Assembly (NCBI GenBank): GCA_958510875.1
Contig: OY294067.1
Location: 58,416,039 to 58,480,038, forward strand
Reading direction: 5' to 3'
Source: Endomychus coccineus
Lineage: Eukaryota > Arthropoda > Insecta > Coleoptera > Endomychidae
DNA length: 64,000 nucleotides
A model generated the notes under the pieces. It made no database searches, was not told the origin of the DNA, and saw nothing but the letters and a program-made list of their open reading frames with translations. The translations under genes were made by a program, and so were the position numbers. This document shows positions 14,384-26,800 of this stretch, piece after piece (positions within the stretch are counted from its first letter, which is position 1; each line of letters starts with the position of its first letter).

Positions 14384-14820
14384 TTATTCAGGTTTTTCTT
14401 CGGTTTGTTCAATGATATTATTACTTTCTACGACCTCAGTTTGAATGTTCGTTTCTTGAGCATTTAAATCTGATATAGGCTCATTTGATGAAGGTTCATC
14501 ATGTAAAGGAGTGTTTGCACCTTGTCTTTCCTCATTTCCTGGTGGCCCTTCATCGAAAGGTGTATGCTCGACACTGGGTTCATCACCCATACCATCAACC
14601 TGTTCGGAAGAGCTACTGCCCCAACGGCTACGACGCTCTGGCTTTGATGGCTCAACATTATCGTCTCCAAACGAGCGACGTCTGTCTTCGTATCGACTTC
14701 TTGGTTTCATGTGAGGGGGTTCTTCGAAATTAGTGCCCGGCGGTCCCCGGAAGAAATCGTGATGTCCTGGTGGGCCATCAAAACGTGGGTTGAAGTTTGC
14801 CCGTTCGTTCCATTGATTAC
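14384..14820 (-). CDS. SCAF exon 13 (C-terminus and stop)
   Basis: Acceptor ttttgtag joined in phase 1 to exon 12. It encodes GNQWNERANFNPRFDGPPGH, then SRYEDRRRSFGDDN, and ends EVVESNNIIEQTEEKPE and TAA. The ending resembles the vertebrate SCAF8 end (EPVVESTETEGT). Intron 12 (5073 bp) is the longest intron of the gene. Confidence 0.95.
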
Positions 14821-17800
14821 CTACAAAATATTTCTTACATGAGAAACAAATAAGTTTATCATAAAATTTTGGTTTGAATTCATTTGTTTTTATTATCGTC
14901 AGATCTTAGAGCTATCTTTCTGATTAATAGCGCCTTTTTTGCAATACCATCCTATTTAGCGCCCAAAAATTATGAAAAATGTAACCACAATGCAAGTGTT
15001 CATATGAAAGATTAAATTTTTTGTTCCACTTCGTTTTACAGTTCGCAATTCTTGTTGCAATAGTATTGCAGCAATACACTGACCTTGCAAGAGCTGATCT
15101 GCAATTTCTTATGTCAAAACGTTTTACATTTGGCAATTTTTACTTGCAATTGTATACTTCAGTTCTCTACCAACCTTAAAAAATGCAGACTTTGCGAAGA
15201 ATGTAAGGATACAGAAATAGTGACACACATACTGTGTAAATGCAAGGCGCTGGATCGCAAAAGACAGTCAATTTTTGGAAAGCCTAACGGCGAACCAGAA
15301 TTATACAGTTCCTACCCTGTAAAGAACTTTTATAAACTCGTAAAAGATACAAAAATACTTTAGTGGATACCGTAAAGAAACGAAACTTAGGCGAGATACA
15401 ATGGGCCAACAGGCCTAAGTGTCACCGGAGGCAATAGCCAGACAAGTCTACAAAGGGGGTGAAGTTTTTAGTATGCCTGGAAATGGTGACTTTCACAGTA
15501 GACCTTGAGACTCAAAGGCTCATAACCTCCCTATAAAAAAAAAATAAAAAAAACCTAAAAAAATATGCTAATATAATGAAAAGTTAAGAATTATTAATTT
15601 GTTCATTGTATGTTTTAAATTTATTCAGTTTTATGTAAAAATTAATAAAAAGCAAACAAAAGAAAAACGTTTTTGTTATAATTACTATAATTATTGCTGC
15701 CGCTGCTCTCTTGGCGAGAGACTGGAGAAAAAAAGACAACGAAGGTGGTGTGTAAAGTCTTGGTTAAACCAAAATAGAGGAAATATTGGTTCAACTGAAG
15801 AGCTCATTGTTTCAAATATAGAAAAGTTCTGAAATTTTCTAAGGATGGATACAAACACATTTAAAAAACTGTGGTTCAAAATTGCTCACACTAATAATAA
15901 CATCGAGATATCTGGCTGCAGAATGGTTAGATATTGTTAGGAAATTTGAAACAATGTGGAAAGTTTTTTCTGGTTTTAAACTACAATACAACAAAATTTA
16001 CAATTCACAGCTAGAGTCCAAATCGAAAGCAAAAAAATAAACGAAACACAAGAATCAATATGTATAAACCTTTGTTGTACTGTGATATAAACGTCCTTGT
16101 GGGAACTTTTGTTCAGTTGGTAACTAAAAAGTCCCCAAAATGTTCCCCCATAATTGCACGCAATTCGCAATTAATATCGAAACGGACCGATTATGAGCAA
16201 TGTCTCGAACTGGCAAGAGAATTGCACGCAATTTCTGTACTGCGCATGCTTTTTTGACCAAGAGTATTGCGTATTGCAACAAGAATTGCGGACTGTAAAA
16301 CGAACTTTAGTCACTAAATTCGAGACTATATGCATAATCTTTAAGAAAACAAAAATTTTCAAGAATGTCTCTTTGGCTAGGGGTACAAATTCTAAGGTAT
16401 TGATTCTAATTTTGGCATATCACATTCAGTAGTGATTCGTCTATAGCGTGTATGAATTAACATATCGGTACCTAATTGTACCATGATGTGTCATCTTTAA
16501 CATTATGACCTGTAGCTGATATAAAGAATGAACAAACGAGGTTATTTCGAATTAGTAGATCGTCATGCGAGTCTAGCCCTGTACATTTGAACTTATGCCC
16601 AAGAATAATATAGAAAAAATAACACTTTTTTACACACTTGAAATATGAAAACATCATGAGGTGAATAAGACATATTCCGCTACAATTTATGCTTCCACAG
16701 TTTTAGTTCTTATGAGGTGTATTAAGATGAAAATATGGAAAAATAACCAAGTATCAAGCATTTCTGAAGTTTTGGAGGAAATGTTGAATTAGAAAGTTAT
16801 TTGTTTCCAAAACTATTGAATAAAAAAATCTATATCAACATATTGAAGTTAACCATTCAGATGAATAGGACAAAATTATTTTAATCTTCTTTGACAAAAT
16901 TTATGTTTCTCAGTAATATAAGCATCAGCAATAATAAGCATATGTGTTAGTGTGACCTATTTCCCGAAAATTTTATATATAATATAATATCTTGATATAT
17001 GTCGAGCGGTGAACTCTTTAAACAACTCTGTTTGCTGGAATCAAGCTTCAACAGGACCACAACAATATACATTTTAAATAATGCCCTGGAATATGTGGAG
17101 AAACATGCATCGCACGGTCTAAAATTTCATGGTTGCGAGGGGCCATATGATTGTGTAAAAAAAAAAATTCTTAATTTATACATAAAACATTAATGTGATA
17201 CAATTTCGATTACTAGTGTTATTGTTCGTTTCGGCGACGTGGGGATTATTAATTGAAATTAGTGCGATAAGGACGCCTTGAGGGAATAGTTTTAAGAAAT
17301 CACGTTTTATGTAGTGTAGTGATACGTCTTCTGATGATGGTCGTGAGACCGAAACATACGTAGAGACGAAAATAATAAGCATATGTGTTAGTGTGACCTA
17401 TTTCTCGAAAATTTTATACAGGGTGTTTCAGTTTTCCCGTTCATAACTTCGACAAACGATAGAACTTCTAAAAATAATAGAGGTCTTTCATATAAAATTT
17501 TTCTCTAAATCACTTCGTTTCCGAGAAACAGGGTGTTGAAGTTTTGAAAAATTATTCCATTTTCCCCATTATCTTCTAAACAAATGAATGTTTTCAGTTC
17601 AAACTTGGTAAACTTTAGTTTTACTGGATGAGAAATTTATTAGGTAACAAAATGTTCTTGAGACAAATACAGTAGCGTAGTTATGGGGTTTTGTACCCAT
17701 TTAAACCTCTTAAGCTTCTACGCCAATGATCGAAAATTATTATTGTATACAAATTTAAGAACACTGATTTATTTTCTATAAAAAAGTATTCTAGATAAAT

Positions 17801-20800
17801 TTCACTTGGAGGCTTCCTGTTCGAGCTATTTTGATTTTTCTAATCAGGGTTTATCTTATGGAATTTCTTTTGAAAGGCTATTTAAAACGTAAGAAAATAT
17901 TTAAATACCTATTTATTGGTAACGACGAAAAATAATTCATAATAAATGCTCAAAATGATCCATTTATTCCAACGCAACGCCGACATAGATTTCTCAACGA
18001 CCTTCTTGTTCGAATTAATATTTTATTATTAATTTCACCACACGCTGTTCGAATATGATTAAATAGATCTTCTCTATTATGCCGGCGTGGCATAATTTTA
18101 CCTTTGAAATAATCTCAAGCAAACAAAAACGTATGGGCCAAATATTGTTTTTGTAAATGCCAAGCCAGACATTGACATTGAATTCTTCTTGAAAATTCCT
18201 AGATCTTGTAGCATGATGGGTTTTCATTTGCCCATAAGAAACTGAACAACAACCAAAAACTTTCTCTAGCAAATATTGTGGACAGATGAAGCACATTTTA
18301 CACGGACGTGGATTTATTAATTTTCAGAATTAAATGAAAATACTCATGGTACAAGATCCAGAAATTTCGAAGAAAAATTCAGTGCTGGATTGGCATTTAC
18401 AAAAACAATATTTTTGACCCATATGTTTTACCAGACAGACTAACGGTCGCTGCATTTCTAGAATTTTTGGGAACTAATCACGAAGACACCTCACAATGAG
18501 GGAGCAAATGCATGGATACAATTGGATGGTTGTCCTGTCCATTTTTGCAGACAAGTACGAGAATGGCTAAATAGAAAGTACAGTGAAAGATGGATTGGTA
18601 GAGATGGTCCAGTTGCATGGCCTCCTCGATCACCTGACCTCAATCCTCTGGACTCTTTTGCTTGGGGTTATTTGAAAGATAAAATTATGCCACGTCGGTT
18701 CGTAATAGAGAAGATCGACTCAATCGTATTCGAAGAGCTTGTGGTAAAGTTAATAATAAAATGTTAATTCAAACAAGAAGCTCGTTGAGAAATCTATGGC
18801 GGCGTTGCGTTGAATTAAATGGATCATTTTGAGCATTTATTATGAATTATTTTTCATCGTTACCAATAAATAGGTATTTAAATATTTTCTTACGTTTTAA
18901 ATAGCCTTTCAAAAGAAATTCCATAAGATAACCCTGATTACAACAATCAAAATAGCTCTCTAAGTGAAATTTATCAAGAATACTTCATAAGATAACCCTG
19001 ATTAGAACAATCAAAATAGCTCGAACAGGAAGCCTCTAAGTGAAATTTATCAAGAATACTTTTTTATAAAAAATTAATCAAAGTTTCTAAATTTGAATAT
19101 AATAATAATTTCCGTCCATTGGAGTAGAAGTTTAAGGGATTTAAATGGGTACAAAACCTCGTGACTACGCTACTGTATTTGTCTCAAAAACATTTTGTGA
19201 TCAAAAAAATGTCTCATCCAGTAAAACTAAAGTGTACCAAGTTTGAACGGAAAATCTTCATTTGTTCAGAAGATAATGAAGAAAATGTTATAATTTTTCA
19301 AAACTTCAACACCCGTATCTCGGAAACGAAGTGATTTAGAGAAAATTTTTATATGAAAGACCCCTATCATTTTTAGAAGTTCTATCGTTTCCCGAAGTTA
19401 TGAACGAAAAAACTGAAACACCCTGTATATAATCCATACCTGGGTTAAGAATCATTATCAATCAAGATATTATGAACTCGATTCAACATTCCTCTGCAAG
19501 GCGATCTCCAATGTCTTGAACTGTACTTAAAAGGTACGACACTTTTTCCAATTAAATTATAACTTATCAAATAGATTCTGTTTATATAATGTGACCTCAA
19601 TTATATCTAATGAGGGTGTTGTGTTGGAATAGTGAGCTCATAATTTGGAATTTCTAATAGCTTTTATACAATTAATAAATCACTAAAAAGGAAATACTCG
19701 TATTTTGTTGTGACTAATTCTATAAGTGTAACAAGTTTTAGTTTCCAAAAAGCCATATAGAACTTTTTATATAGTTACTATGGGTACCTTGGAATTATTA
19801 AGAGTGACATATGTCTATCAACATAGGAAGGAAAATTTTTACACAAACCAGTTAAGAATTACATATTAGCATTTAATTTCCATATGAACTTACCCTGTCT
19901 CGGACCACGCATATGTCCCCCTCTGGAATGGAATCTGGGGCCTGGATGACGCATCATAGGTCTTGGTGGGAAATCTGGACCTCCTCTCATATGCCTTGGA
20001 CCAAAAGAATCCCTGGGATCGAATCCGTCTCTTGGCCCGAACATATTCCTCGGACCGAATCCATCTCTTGGACCAAAGTTTTCGGGTGGACCAAAATTAT
20101 CAGGAGGCCCAAAACTACTATCCAGCGGCCCGAAATTATCTGGCGTTCCGAAATTAGCAGGCGGCCCGAAATTAGCTGGCGGCCCGAAATTATCCGGAGG
20201 TCCGAAATTATCGGGCGCACCAAAATTATCTGGCGGTCCGAAACTATCCGGTGGACCAAAATTATCTGGCGGTCCGAAACTATCCGGTGGACCGAACTCG
20301 TCCCTGGGACCGAATTCTTCTCTCGGACCGAAACTTCTCGGTTCGAATTCGTTCGGAGGTTCGAAAAAATCTGGATTAAAGTGACCCGGTGGACCTCTCA
20401 TACTGTCATCGTCCCTTCTTCCCCCTCGTCTAAATCGATTCGGTTCGTGCATTCTACGATGCGGCGGGCCATCTATCATTGGAGGGAATGTATCTATTGG
20501 GAACGGACCAGGAGGAAATTCGTCAATTGGCATCGGACCATCCATTGGAGGAGGTCCGAATTCGTCTAAAGGTACTTCATCCATGGTGCCCATCGAAGGA
20601 CAGAAATCATTCAATGGCATTTGTGGAATCGGAAGAATCCCGTCCTCTAATGATCTTGGACCTAACGGGGGAGGAAAATTTACCATAGGACCAGGGGGTG
20701 GATGGTCCGTTCCAGGAATAAAATCGTCCCTCACTCTTTGAGGCATTGGATCTTCAGGCGATATAAAATTCTCTGCGGGTAATCCTAATAAACTAGGTGA

Positions 20801-23800
20801 TGGTCCATTTATAAATGCCTTTTCTTCAAGAGGCTCAATCCTAGGAGGCGGTTCAATAGGTGGAAATGATTTTGAAGAGTGACCACTAGGCGAATCCTTG
20901 CGATCCCTAGACTGCCTTGAAGAGTCTCGGGAAATTCCAGCAGTGCAATTGGCCATTTCTTGTAGTCTTTCATTGAGAGCTTTCTCCCTTTCCCGTCTGT
21001 CAATTGGTTGTTCTCGATCAGCACGTTCTCGCTCATTCCATCGATTGTTTCTGTCTCTATCGCGCCTGTCCGGTCTGTCAGGTTTCTTATCACGCCCTCT
21101 ACCATTATCTCTGTCTCTATCATTTCCTCTATCATTCCGATCTCTGTCATTACGATCACGATCTCGTTCCCTATCACGACTTCCACCACCACGTGGTTCT
21201 CTATCTCTGCAATATAAAAATTTAATGTTCTTAACCTGTTATTAATTTCATTGATATAAAAGCTATGTTTGATAAAACAAACAACACTATCCATGCATGG
21301 TGTAAACTCCATAGTATGGAGTGGACCGATCAAAAACCAGTAGTCATAGTAAGTAGGTAATTATTTTAAAGGGGCCTTGACATATTCAAGGCACCAATGA
21401 TGAAGGGTTACGAAATAGAGTTCACCGACGAGGTGAAGTATCCGGGATTAACGGCCATATTAATAAAACCAGAAACAGAGCTATCACGACATTCTGGACA
21501 TAGTCTAGTCATTATTGTAAAAAAAACGGTCGAATAAAGAAAAATTGAGATACCAAATATTTTTTGCTGAAACCTTTTGCAATACCTTAAGTTTGCCCTA
21601 CATAAAAAAAGCACTCAGTGATAATTAGGGTTCGCACACGCTTCCCCCTAATAAACAATAAATAAACAAATTAAATAAATCTAAAACTATTGGTGCTTTT
21701 TTGGCCAAAACCACATCTAGAGGGTTTTTTAGCTCGCTGATTACAAATATGAAGTCAAAAATACCAAATTGTAGATGGCACTCCCGTAACACCGGAAATA
21801 CCGCTCATTGAGTTCAATTTTTGTATAACAAATTGAATAACTTGATAACTATTTGTCAAAAATCACACCCTGGGTGTTTTTGAGGTTGCTGATTATGAAT
21901 TTAATGTAAAAAACGCATATCATAGATGGCGTTCGCGTAGAAGCACTACTTTCAAAAATCTGTATATTCAACAAATATTCGTTATTTATTAGTAAAAATA
22001 AAAGCTTTGGGGTTTTTAACATAACTGCTTATGAATTATCGGTTATTTTATGGAACGTTAAGTTATAAAAAAATTACTTTATGACATCAATATCTTGTTT
22101 TATAAAAATACCACGTAAGATGGTCATCAGAAACGGGTTCCCTCAGAAACATACGTTTCGAAGGCCGTTTCGAAAATCGATCAAGTTATGAATTTGATTT
22201 TTATTTTCAAGATATCGTAAGGGGTATACATACAGTGTAGGAGATCTCTATCCTTTTTTCACTAGTTACGATAGACAAAAATGACATCAAAAATATATGA
22301 AATTGATTGTTTCATTGTACCATTTTATCTATTTCATAATTTAATTCATAACAAACGTTTTCGACAATTTCACAGATATTGAAAAAACGATTTCCAACCA
22401 ACAACATACTAAATCATTTTCCAAACGATGGATGCAGAATATATTATTTGTCATCATTTTAGAGTTGGCGAAATAGCATCACTTCTTCCTGGGGAGTTAA
22501 TGTCTAAGATGACGAAAGGTTTGTCAAAATTAAAGGAATCATCAAGAAAAAGAGATGACGACGTTCATAGTTCTCTTTATCAAAAAAATCCAGATGTAAC
22601 TTTGCATGTACATCCGAACTGCCGAAATACAATAACCCTAAATTGATATCAAGTATATTCAAAGCGTGTAAACGAGACTCTACAACAGATATTTCGCCTC
22701 CAAAAAGTAAATTAAGAATGAGACAAGATAATTTAGCGACACAAGAATCAGATTATGATTACGCCAATAACTGTTTGATTTGCACTGAACGTTTACATTC
22801 CAAACGAGAAGAATCCACAGTATTCCGCAAATTTTCCTAGTTTTGGTCTACTTTGGATCGATATACGCGACTGCCAACATCTTTTATGCATAAAACGATA
22901 ATCGCGTGAAAAATGCGCAATTTTGTATGAAAAGGACGAAATTTCTTTGTTTCTCAGCCCATTGAATGAGTTTTCCGGGAAAATGACCTCGGATTCGTGT
23001 TGAGCGACTCGAAAAACTAATTTTTTCATAAATTCAAAATTATCTTAAAAAATGGGGGTGAAAATAGGGTTAATGTAGCGTTTAGGGGTGAATGGAAGGT
23101 CCTGTCCACTTAGCTCAACCCTTACGAATGATCCACGTTCCTCACAGAACATAATGCAAAAATAATTTTTCCGATACGACGCCCTGCTTTTTTTTTAGAA
23201 AGTCGGCAAAATTTCCCAGCTCATTGACTGGACTACTATATATAGATAAAAGGGTAGTGGATAACCCGCTGTATAGGGCATGCAAAGAACAGGACGAAAC
23301 GAGAGTCCTCGTTGAAGGAACTATAGCAAAGCTTAGCCAGCATTTGGGGGATTTGTGCTCTCGTTTGTCCAAAACCTAAAATGGCTGGACAGCTAGAAAT
23401 ACACTGAAGGGCTTTCCCCTAATGTGAACCAAGTACATTGGCCAATAGATCACCCTCCGGAATCCAGAATTTCAGAAATTCACAAAAAACTCACCTATTC
23501 CTATCGCGATCTCTATCCTGATCTCCACTCCTTGAATGTCTTCTATCCCTATCACGATCTCTTTCTCGATCTCTATCCCTATTCTTTTCTCTCCCTCTAT
23601 CTCTGGGTTCTCTGGGTTCCCTGCGATCTCGCCTCGGATCTTCTTTTTCAGGAACACTTTCGCTTTCAAAGTTTGGCTGATTATTCTGGGATACGGAAAT
23701 CTGATTCCCATCTCCAACAGTTTTTTCTATTTTTTCCGCATCTTCCATTTCTATATCCATGTTTTCTTCATGGACGGATGACATATGCATCGGAGGTTGA

Positions 23801-26800
23801 GGTAACATATTGAATGACTGTGACAAATTCATCAAACTATCTGATAAAGATTTCATGTTTCTTTCTGGGGTGTTCTGACCATTATCACCTATGTATAGAA
23901 ATAGTAATAATTATTTTGACAGTAGCTGTCTAGTCTTTTGGATATACATGTTTCTCAATCAAAATATACGATTTCCTTTCTGTTTCACAAGACTTGGAAA
24001 ATATTGTGAGCCAGACAATACAAGGCAATTTAGTTAGTTTTGAATAGAATTAGGCATTCCGTCATGAAAATCTGTTCTGCTCTACCGAAAATACAGTATT
24101 TTTAGGAAAAAATATCAAGTTATTTCCGCAAAAATAAGTAAAGTATAATTAATATTGGAAATGAAGACTAGACCAAAAGTGATCTTTCTTCAAAATAAAC
24201 CTAATTTTCAGTCTACAACCTCCAATATGGAATGTGAAGTATGTAAACAAACCAAAAATCCTGTTTGTCTACAATATCTGTAAAAATTGTAACTGCAAGA
24301 ACCAGTGACTATGCTTATAAGGATAGAACAATGTAAAAATGAGTTATAACAGCCAAAGATATTGAACTTAGGACAGACTGTATTTTTTAAGAAGAGAGAT
24401 GGAGGTAAAGTTAAGAAATGATCATGTCATAGAAGAATGCAAATCAAATTGCAATGCAGGGGATGAAAAGAGGGAATATAGTGAGGTAGTAATTATTAAA
24501 CCAATGGAAACCCAAACGAGTACGGAAACAAAGTCATTTATTGCAAAAAAAGTGGATCTAAATGACCAAAGCAGGAGTTTTTCATATGAAGTTCATTAAA
24601 GAAGGTAGAGAAGCGATAAGATGATGAAAACAGATATAGTTAGCATTCCAGAAAGCATAACAAGTCAATTATGTAATGATTACGAAGTAAAGATCCCAAA
24701 GATAAATGTTCAAAAATAAAGCTTGTTAACATAGAAGAAAAGCTCCTTCCTAAGTACTGAAGATTTTATAGGAAAAATTGTCTTCCGAATGCCATAACTA
24801 CAGACATAGCAGAAAGAAAAATATTAGTGATTAAACACTATAAAGGAAAACATGGAAAGGAAAGTGTTATCATAGAAGTAGATCTGACTACCTACAATCT
24901 ACTAAAAAAAAGAAGGGTGGAAATGTTAAAATTTTTTGATCACATAAATGTCATCCAGTGCAATAATTGTTATAAATTCGGTCATATGAGTCAAGAATGT
25001 AAAATTGAAAAAATCGTATGTAGAAAATGTGCTGGTAATAACAAAATGGAGGAATGCCAATCCGAAGTTAAATGTTCAAATTGTAAGTAAGCGGCAGAAG
25101 TCTTAAAAATACCAACAGATTACAATCACCATGTATATGATAAAAACTGTATTCTATATAAAAGGAAATATTCTATCCTAGGCAAACATAGCAAATCAAC
25201 ATGTCAACAAAAGACGTACATACAAGGACTGAATACTAACAAAACACAATTAGAATGGATAGTAAATGATACAAGACCTATATCGGTATGTCTGTCTGAA
25301 ACTCATATTACCAAAGACTCCACACAAAATGAAATTACCATAAATGGGTATAGCATAGTTACCAGTGCTTCATCAAGCTCACATATGGGGGGCAGTGATA
25401 CATATAAAGGACTACAATTATAAAGAAATAACCGACTATACTTTTAACAAAAATACATGGATATATGAAATTCATGTTTTGATTAGAAAACAAAAATATT
25501 ATAAGTATTGTTTATATCACTCCCCAAGCAAAAATGATGCAGAATTCTTGAAAACTTGGAATATTCCTTGGAAACCCTAAAACGTGAGTCCACATTTATA
25601 TTATTGGGAGACCACATACATTTAGCAGATAACAGTTATTACTCAAACTAAACAATTCAATAAACAACTATGGGATATATCAATTAGTTGACACTTATAC
25701 TTGTGTAATTGTTTGTGACCTCACAAAGGTATTTGCTATGTCTCCACTGTTATTCTGGTTTCTAACCTGAACCGTAATAAATTTTCTGAAATATCATTGT
25801 CATTGATACAGTCATATGTACCTGATAGAAAGTAAGTTGTCTACATGCATACTACTAACTCGTCTATGTTCACCCCAACGGCTGCGATGGAGAGGCTGTT
25901 GGGGTTGGAGCCACTGCACCTTGTCGTTCAAACAGAGGCCATAAGAGGAGCGTATCGCTTCGATCTTATCGGCCAAGGAAAGGCTGACCAAAAAGGCCGA
26001 AGCATCCTCAGATTGCTTGGATCACCTGGGCCATTGGGGATGAGATCCGACAGGATCAAGGTTCACAGCACTTCCGTGCCGTTCATGATTCGAACCTTGA
26101 ATGGGCGGGAGAACGCTGGGAGCAGTCCTCATATAATACCAGGGGATTCCATATGACTTACCGAAGGCAGCAGGACGGAAAAAAGTACGGGTGCTGGGAT
26201 AGCCGAAAAAACGGACCAAGAGGAAAGAATTTCTTTGAACCTAGGGACTTTTGCGACAGAATTCCAAGCAAAAATAGTAGCAATTACAACATGTGCTCAA
26301 ATTATGAGAATAGACAAATCACAATCATAGTGAGTAACCCGACAGTGCTTAAGGCACTGGAGTCATACACAATCATCTCACATGTGTACTTCATTGCGTT
26401 AAAGAACTAACGGCACTAGTAATGAACCCCAATAGAGTAACACTCGTTTGGGAGTCTGAGGAAACCAAACGAGAAGGGACAGAAACTGCCGTCGCACTCG
26501 CTAAAGCGGGGGCGGAACAACCACCGATTGGACCAGAGCCAACCTGTGGTATTTCTCATGCCACAGCGAAATCTGTAATCCAAAAATGGCTCGAAATAGA
26601 GCACCGTGCTTACTGGAGGGAACTGCCCCGTATGTCGCACTCCAAGCGACTGATGGGAGATCTCCAGCAGCAAGGAGAGAAAAATCTGCTGACGTTCAGC
26701 AGACAAGAAATACGAGATCTTGTTGCATTCCTGACCGGACACGCCTCATACAACAAGCACCTCTACACGATGGGTCTGATAGATCAGCCCACTTGCAGGG

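Larger units (their letters stand above)
17419..19425 (+). mobile_element. Tc1/mariner-like (DDE, IS630 superfamily) transposon with TA target duplication
   Basis: The element runs from CAGGGTGTTTCAGTTTTCCC to its inverted end CTGAAACACCCTG, flanked by TA on both sides (17417-17418 and 19426-19427). The right half carries the transposase C-terminal coding remnant (18522-18767). The left half (about 17419-18296) is an inverted copy of the right half with an internal gap of about 270 bp. The apparent TIRs are therefore some 600 bp long and include transposase sequence. A partial direct duplication (AAGATAACCCTGATTA, twice) lies at 18925-19070. Non-autonomous in its present state. Confidence 0.8.
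16930..19475 (+). mobile_element. Penelope-like element remnant with terminal direct repeats, split by a DNA transposon
   Basis: A 48-bp sequence starting AATAATAAGCATATGTGTTA occurs at 16930-16977 and again, as a direct repeat, at 17371-17418. The second copy follows a hammerhead motif. The intervening sequence (17200-17370) matches the 3' region of the Penelope-like element at 50.9-51.1 kb (TACAATTTCGATTA, TCGTTTCGRCGACGTGGG, TTCTGATGATGGTCGTGAG). A TA-inserting transposon sits at 17419-19425, and the Penelope-like sequence resumes beyond it (TATAATCCATAC, GGGTTAAGAATC), like 51113-51135. No intact reverse transcriptase. Confidence 0.75.

Noticed and set aside
19913..20569. 218-codon plus-strand frame
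   Set aside because: Antisense shadow of the FGPPDN repeat; its apparent W/R/E-rich protein is just the complement of the repeat.
20809..21333. 174-codon minus-strand frame over SCAF exon 12
   Set aside because: It is a shadow in another frame of the RD-rich coding repeats. The true frame is fixed by the splice phases of exons 11 and 12.
23424..23813. 129-codon plus-strand frame rich in L, Y and D
   Set aside because: Antisense of the RDRDRER tracts of SCAF exon 11.
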